DNA from: an uncultured Lachnospiraceae bacterium
GTDB taxonomy: Bacteria; Bacillota; Clostridia; Lachnospirales; Lachnospiraceae
Reading direction: 5' to 3'
Assembly: GCA_902797565.1 (NCBI GenBank)
Contig: CADBTO010000114.1
Coordinates: forward strand, 1 to 9,998
Length of the DNA stretch: 9,998 nt
The notes under the pieces are model-generated. The model was not told the origin of the DNA, made no database searches, and saw nothing but the letters and a program-made list of their open reading frames with translations. The first letter of the stretch is position 1; every line of letters starts with the position of its first letter. The position numbers and the translations under genes were made by a program. Positions 6,373-9,998 of this stretch are shown piece after piece.

Positions 6373-8112
6373 TCAGGATTGTTCGCCTTCATAGATAATC
6401 CGCAGCGCCTCTGACGGCGTGGTTGTCCCTTCTTCCACCAGCCGCACCGCATTCTTCCGAAGCGATACAAAGCCGTTTTCCGGAAGCGCCAGCGCCTCCT
6501 GGATTTTCTGCCTTCCCTCCCGGTGGTAAATCCGCTCCCGGATATCCGGCGTAATCTGCATGATCTCAAACACCGCAATCCGCCCGGAATAACCTGTCTG
6601 GTAACAATGGGAGCAGCCCTCGCCGCGATGGAAAATCCGATCCGGATCAAATTCCAGCCCCAGTTTTCCCTGCTCTTCCTCATCCGGATGGTATTCCACG
6701 TCACAATGCGGACAAATCCGCCGGACCAGCCGCTGTGAGATCACGCCGCGCAATGCGGACGCGATCAGGTACGGCTCGACGCCAATATCTTCCAAGCGCT
6801 CGATTGCCCCCACGGCATCGTTTGTATGGATGGTGGAAAGAACCAGCCGCCCGGTCAGTGCCGCCCGGATCGCAATCTCAGCGGTCTCTCCGTCGCGGAT
6901 CTCACCCACGGAAACAATGTCCGGATCCTGCCGCAGGATCGCGCGCAGGCCGGAGGCAAATGTCATATTGACCTTCGGATTGACCTGGACCTGGTTCAGC
7001 CCGTTGATATTATACTCAATCGGGTCTTCGAGCGTGACAAGGTTCACGGATTTCGTGTTCAACTCGCTCAGCATCGCGTACATCGTGGTGGTCTTCCCGG
7101 AACCGGTCGGCCCGACCAAAAGAACCACCCCGTCATGATAGTGGATCAGCCGCGTATACTTTTCCAGATCCTCCGGCGTCATACCCAGCGCTTCTTTGGT
7201 CATCTTCGTACTGGACTTGTCCAGAAGCCGGCAGACAATCTTTTCACCCCAGGCAATCGGCAGCGTGGACACACGGACATCAATATTCTTGCCCGCCGTA
7301 CTGACCGCAAAGCGGCCGTCCTGCGGAATCCGTTTCTCCACGACGTCAATCGCCGCCATCGTCTTAATCCGGGCGATGACAGAGGGCGTAATGTCCTTCG
7401 GCACCGTAATCGCCTGCTGCAGCACACCGTCAATCCGCATCCGCACATCCATATCCATCTCCCTCGGTTCCAGATGGATATCGCTGGCACGTTCCAAAAC
7501 GGCACGCTCCAGGATGGAATTGACCAGGCGGATCGTGGGAGAAAGCTCCTTCTCCTCATTCATCCCCGTGCTGGAAATCACATAATCCAAGTTCATCGTT
7601 GGCGGGCGGTCTTCCTTGATGACCGCCTCTGCCTCCGCAATACTCCGCTCCCGCCGGATGTCCTCAATCGCCTGCATCGCGCCCTCATTCCCATAGAGGG
7701 AATTGATCGCATGCTCCACAGCGGTTTCCGTGGCAATCAGCGGGATAATTCGGAGTTTTGTGACTTTCCGGACTTCTTCAATCGCGTAATAATTCAGCGG
7801 GTCATCCATCGCCACATACAGGGCGCTGTCCGTACTCTGTACGGGAACCAGATGGTTCTGCCGCGCCGTGTTCTTCCCGACAAGCTTTGCCATATCCTGT
7901 GGGATTGAAACCTTGGACAGGTCAATATAATCCACTTCCAGCTGGTACGCCAGGGTCTTTGCCAGATCCTCCGGCGTGATGATATGGTTCCCCACCAGCA
8001 CCTCGCCCAGCTTTTCATGGGTCTGCTTCTGCATGTCCAAAGCAAATTTCAGTTCGTTTTCTGTAATGAGCCCCCGCTCTATCAGGAGATCACCGATTCG
8101 TTTTTTAGCCAT
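6373..8112 (-). CDS. pilB: Type IV pilus assembly (extension) ATPase with MshEN-like N-terminus
   Basis: The 579-residue ATPase powers pilin polymerisation. The core has Walker A GPTGSGKT (334-341), Asp box EDPIEY (362-367), Walker B SVGEIRD (401-407) and His box LSTIHTN (425-431). The zinc site is Cys467-x2-Cys470 with Cys500-x2-Cys503, the usual PilB/GspE tetracysteine. The N-terminus holds two 24-residue repeats, residues 5-28 and 34-57, joined by 5 residues. Both follow the pattern (R/K)(L/I)Gxx(L/V)(L/V/I)... ending in LxxxLxxQ or ALxxQ, as in c-di-GMP-binding MshEN domains. Two positions deviate: Ile6 for Leu, and His43 where Gly is usual. I chose ATG 8112 (MAKKRIG, typical of the family); a GTG at 8130 would add six residues. 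No strong Shine-Dalgarno precedes it. It is the first gene after the promoter at 8174-8202. Confidence 0.95.
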   Translation of the reverse strand: MAKKRIGDLLIERGLITENELKFALDMQKQTHEKLGEVLVGNHIITPEDLAKTLAYQLEVDYIDLSKVSIPQDMAKLVGKNTARQNHLVPVQSTDSALYVAMDDPLNYYAIEEVRKVTKLRIIPLIATETAVEHAINSLYGNEGAMQAIEDIRRERSIAEAEAVIKEDRPPTMNLDYVISSTGMNEEKELSPTIRLVNSILERAVLERASDIHLEPREMDMDVRMRIDGVLQQAITVPKDITPSVIARIKTMAAIDVVEKRIPQDGRFAVSTAGKNIDVRVSTLPIAWGEKIVCRLLDKSSTKMTKEALGMTPEDLEKYTRLIHYHDGVVLLVGPTGSGKTTTMYAMLSELNTKSVNLVTLEDPIEYNINGLNQVQVNPKVNMTFASGLRAILRQDPDIVSVGEIRDGETAEIAIRAALTGRLVLSTIHTNDAVGAIERLEDIGVEPYLIASALRGVISQRLVRRICPHCDVEYHPDEEEQGKLGLEFDPDRIFHRGEGCSHCYQTGYSGRIAVFEIMQITPDIRERIYHREGRQKIQEALALPENGFVSLRKNAVRLVEEGTTTPSEALRIIYEGEQS

Positions 8113-8173
8113 AATCTTTCTCGTCCACACCCCCCGCTCGATGCCTGTGTCAAAACAAAATTTCTATCCCGAC

Positions 8174-8202
8174 ACTTTAGCCTTTCCGGGTGCATTTGTC
8201 AA
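8174..8202 (-). promoter_or_regulatory. Sigma-70/sigma-A-type promoter of the pilus operon
   Basis: On the minus strand a perfect -35 box TTGACA (8197-8202) is followed by exactly 17 nt and a -10 box TAAAGT (8174-8179, four of six consensus bases). Transcription would start near 8167, giving a 5' leader of about 55 nt before pilB ATG 8112. No extended -10 TG is seen. It lies in the 117-nt gap, the longest in the visible locus, as expected for the head of the pilB operon. Upstream genes could still read through. Confidence 0.65.
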
Positions 8203-8204
8203 GC

Positions 8205-8219
8205 CTGTCTCCCAGACAG
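8205..8219 (-). promoter_or_regulatory. Perfect dyad abutting the -35 box (candidate operator)
   Basis: CTGTCT-GGG-AGACAG is a perfect 6-bp inverted repeat with a 3-bp centre. It lies 10 nt after the response-regulator stop and 2 nt upstream of TTGACA. No U-tract follows, so it is unlikely to be an intrinsic terminator. The place, just upstream of -35, fits a binding site for a dimeric regulator, activating or repressing. An additional GTGTC/GACAC pair (8147-8151, 8171-8175) flanks the start region, with its upstream arm touching the -10 box. Confidence 0.4.
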
Positions 8220-8229
8220 TTCCTCTCTG

Positions 8230-9549
8230 TCATGAAAGCATTTCCCGGTCAATGCGGACGCGGATTCCATCAATCGCAGGCTGCATACGCCACCGGTCCA
8301 TAATCCGGGTCAGCGGGATCACGCTGTCCTCATTCTCTCCACGCACAATCAGCAAAACAATCTGATTTTCCGAATATTTCGCCATGACATCACTGCTGCG
8401 CAAGCAGTCCGCCGCCACATCCATAAAACGGTCTGCTGCGACACCTGCAGAAATCCCTGCCATCAGGTCGCATTCCACCGTGAAGACCACAAGGCTGATA
8501 TTCCTGCTGTAATTGGTCACGAGACGCGCCAGGAAGCGGTATATACCGGCAAATTCATCCACCCCTAAGACATAGGCTCCTGCACGGCGCTTCGCTTCTC
8601 CCATCGTTTCCTCGATCTGCCGCAGCACCCCGCTCCCGGCCGGCTCCGATACCGCATCCAGGCGGCCCGGTTCCTGATAGAACGCGAAGCCCCTGCCGCC
8701 GCGCGCCTTAACGGCGGATGCTGCCTGCTTCGCCTTGTCATACAGCTCCCGGAAATCCGTTCCATTCTCCGGGCAAATCACCGCGCCAACCGTCACGCCA
8801 AGCGACGCCTCCTTGTCCGCGCCAAAGATCTCTTTTGCATACGAACGGATCTCCTCATTGGCCCGTTTCGTCTTCATCGCAACCAGTTCGTCATCATCAG
8901 TGCCAACGTGCCATGCATGGAATTCATCCCCGCCGGTCCTGCCCAGGATATCAATCGGACGTTTCATCTGGGACAGCATCTTCGCGAAACGCACCAGGAT
9001 AATGTCTCCTTTGTCATGGCCAAAGGTTTCATTGATCATCGTCATATTATCAATGCTGACCACGACCAGGATGCCCCTGCCTTTCCTGATCGCCTCGGTG
9101 ACTGCCTCCGCCACTGCGGACTTGTTCAAAAGACCGGTCATGGAATCCGTCCGCGAAGAACGCTGCAGGATATGCAGCCGGTCCATCTTTGCCATAATCG
9201 TATTCACGCGGCGGAGCAGGTCGTCCGCCTTCAGGGGCTTGCGGATATAGTCCACAGCACCGCTTTCAAACCCGCGCAGCTCGTTCTCTTCACTCTCCTG
9301 CGCCGTCATAAACATGATCGGAATCGAACGTCCATACTTCGTCCGCATGATGTCCATCATCTCAAAACCGCCCATCCCTGGCATAACCAGATCGGACAAA
9401 ATGAGATCCGGGCGTTCTTTCTCATAGAGCGCGACTGCCTCTTCTCCGGAACTTGCGCAAACCGTATCATACTGCTCTGACAGAATATGCTCTGTCAGCA
9501 TCAAAATCAGTTCCTCATCGTCTACGATCAAGATTTTTTTCCTAGCCAT
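8230..9549 (-). CDS. Response regulator with GGDEF domain and degenerate second GGDEF-like domain
   Basis: The 439-residue protein starts with a complete receiver domain (about 1-121): acidic pocket Asp10/Asp11, phospho-acceptor Asp53, Thr82, Lys104. A GGDEF domain follows (about 132-290) with DSMTGLLNK, INETFGHDKGD and an intact RTGGDEF (204-210). However, the metal-binding Asp of the usual DxDxFK stretch is Ser165, and Phe-Lys is Met169-Thr170, so diguanylate cyclase activity is doubtful. No RxxD inhibitory site is seen before the GGDEF loop: RPIDILGRTGGDEF has Arg197 and Asp200, so RPID does fit RxxD at an unusually close position. The last 140 or so residues resemble a second, decayed GGDEF fold, with SDVMAKYSENQIVLLI (387-402) in place of the GGDEF strand pair. 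AAGGAG 6 nt upstream supports ATG 9549. It follows the Hpt gene and precedes pilB, so it is the likely phosphorelay output for the pilus. Confidence 0.88.
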   Translation of the reverse strand: MARKKILIVDDEELILMLTEHILSEQYDTVCASSGEEAVALYEKERPDLILSDLVMPGMGGFEMMDIMRTKYGRSIPIMFMTAQESEENELRGFESGAVDYIRKPLKADDLLRRVNTIMAKMDRLHILQRSSRTDSMTGLLNKSAVAEAVTEAIRKGRGILVVVSIDNMTMINETFGHDKGDIILVRFAKMLSQMKRPIDILGRTGGDEFHAWHVGTDDDELVAMKTKRANEEIRSYAKEIFGADKEASLGVTVGAVICPENGTDFRELYDKAKQAASAVKARGGRGFAFYQEPGRLDAVSEPAGSGVLRQIEETMGEAKRRAGAYVLGVDEFAGIYRFLARLVTNYSRNISLVVFTVECDLMAGISAGVAADRFMDVAADCLRSSDVMAKYSENQIVLLIVRGENEDSVIPLTRIMDRWRMQPAIDGIRVRIDREMLS

Positions 9550-9590
9550 CTCCCTCTCCTTGTGTCCTTTGCCTTAAAAATATCGCCCGA

Positions 9591-9604
9591 ACTGCTCCGG
9601 CAGT
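9591..9604 (-). other. Small hairpin between the Hpt gene and the response regulator
   Basis: ACTGC-TCCG-GCAGT (plus strand) is a perfect 5-bp stem right after the Hpt-protein stop. A short T-run (ATTTTT) comes 9 nt later on the coding strand, too far for a standard terminator. The two genes are only 56 nt apart, so they are probably still co-transcribed; the hairpin may be a weak attenuator or chance. Confidence 0.25.
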
Positions 9605-9605
9605 C

Positions 9606-9998
9606 TCACAGACCGCTCAATTTCTCCTTGTAGGTCGCGAAAAATGCCAGCACCTCGTCTGTATGCTCGTGAATATACTCCAGGTCCATTTCGTTTGCTG
9701 CAGCCTCAAGCCGCCGTGCCATCTCGGAAAGCTCCCCCGCGCCAATCACGCGTGCTGTGCTCTTCAGCGCGTGTACCTTGGAACGATAACCGTCCCAATC
9801 TCCATTATTATAATAGGAAAGAATCTCTTCCGACTTTGCGTCCACTGTCTTTGCAAAAAATTGCAGTGCCATCAGATACATATCCTGTGAACCGGAATAG
9901 GAAATGCCTTCCTGGATGTCCAGCTCTCCCAATTCCGAAACACGCTTCAGCTTTCCGGCGTTCTCGTTCCCGGCTGCCTCTGCCTGCTCTTCCGGCGC
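9606..9998 (-). CDS. C-terminal Hpt domain of a larger phosphorelay protein (partial, 5' end outside window)
   Basis: The reading frame is open to the window edge, so these 130 residues are only the C-terminal part. An Ala/Glu-rich linker (about the first 25 residues) is followed by a four-helix Hpt domain. The phosphorylatable histidine is in the signature HALKSTARVIGA (fragment residue 76, codon at 9771-9773). An internal TTG at 9932 is a poor start and would begin mid-linker. In Clostridia such a linker plus Hpt tail is common at the end of hybrid sensor kinases (kinase, receiver, Hpt), so that is the likely whole, but no kinase domain is visible and a receiver-Hpt protein is also possible. 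It sits 56 nt before the REC-GGDEF gene, so it may pass phosphate to Asp53 of that protein. Confidence 0.85.
   Translation of the reverse strand, partial: APEEQAEAAGNENAGKLKRVSELGELDIQEGISYSGSQDMYLMALQFFAKTVDAKSEEILSYYNNGDWDGYRSKVHALKSTARVIGAGELSEMARRLEAAANEMDLEYIHEHTDEVLAFFATYKEKLSGL

Noticed and set aside
6826..7908. Long plus-strand open frame opposite pilB
   Set aside because: Same pattern of His/Arg/Asp-rich low-information protein, opposite a well-conserved ATPase; it comes from GC-rich codon bias.
8125..8153. Second promoter using TTGACA at 8148-8153
   Set aside because: At the right spacing the -10 position reads GTGTGG, which has no resemblance to TATAAT.
8113..8167. c-di-GMP (GEMM) riboswitch in the pilB leader
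   Set aside because: The predicted leader is only about 55 nt and lacks the conserved GEMM core. The 74-nt pilO-pilin gap was checked as well, with the same result.
8205..8219. Intrinsic terminator after the response regulator
   Set aside because: The stem is only 6 bp and is followed by GCTTGACAAATG rather than a T-run.
9606..9932. Stand-alone 108-residue Hpt protein starting at 9932
   Set aside because: The start would be a TTG without a clear ribosome site, and the frame stays open with linker-like sequence to the window edge, so a longer protein is more likely.

Overview
The window is a minus-strand type IV pilus (T4P) assembly locus, read from right to left. The firmicute T4P gene set, the strong AGGAG-type ribosome binding sites, the PilM-PilN fusion and the Gly-rich lipoprotein with a Clostridia-type sequence all suggest a Clostridia member, probably Lachnospiraceae-like, with GC-rich codon usage. 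The lineage call is an inference from style, not from a marker gene. No RNA genes, mobile elements or CRISPR arrays were seen, and no gene on the plus strand is convincing.

Region by region, in transcription order. (1) 9998-9606: the C-terminal end of a larger signalling protein, carrying a histidine phosphotransfer (Hpt) domain. (2) 9549-8230: a response regulator with REC, GGDEF and a degenerate GGDEF-like C-terminal domain. (3) 8229-8113: a 117-nt gap with a good sigma-70/sigma-A-type promoter and a perfect dyad next to its -35 box. (4) 8112-305: the pilus machinery, in the order pilB (assembly ATPase), pilT (retraction ATPase), pilC (platform protein), pilD (prepilin peptidase), pilM-pilN fusion, pilO-like, and one major-pilin-like prepilin. 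(5) 279-1: the start of a lipoprotein, an amino-acid-type ABC transporter substrate-binding protein cut by the window edge.

How it fits together. PilD would cleave the prepilin at its Gly-Phe site. PilB would extrude pilin through PilC, with the PilMN/PilO complex linking the cytoplasmic motor to the membrane. PilT would power retraction. No outer-membrane secretin (PilQ), PilP or minor pilins are present in the visible part, as expected in part for a Gram-positive cell. The most interesting feature is regulatory. A phosphorelay protein and a REC-GGDEF protein sit directly upstream of a PilB whose N-terminus has the two 24-residue repeats with a 5-residue spacer characteristic of MshEN c-di-GMP-binding domains. 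This suggests a local phosphorelay to c-di-GMP to pilus-motor circuit. One caution is that the GGDEF domain has lost a metal-binding aspartate, so it may not make c-di-GMP. A second oddity is a 31-bp tandem repeat that fills the pilC-pilD gap.
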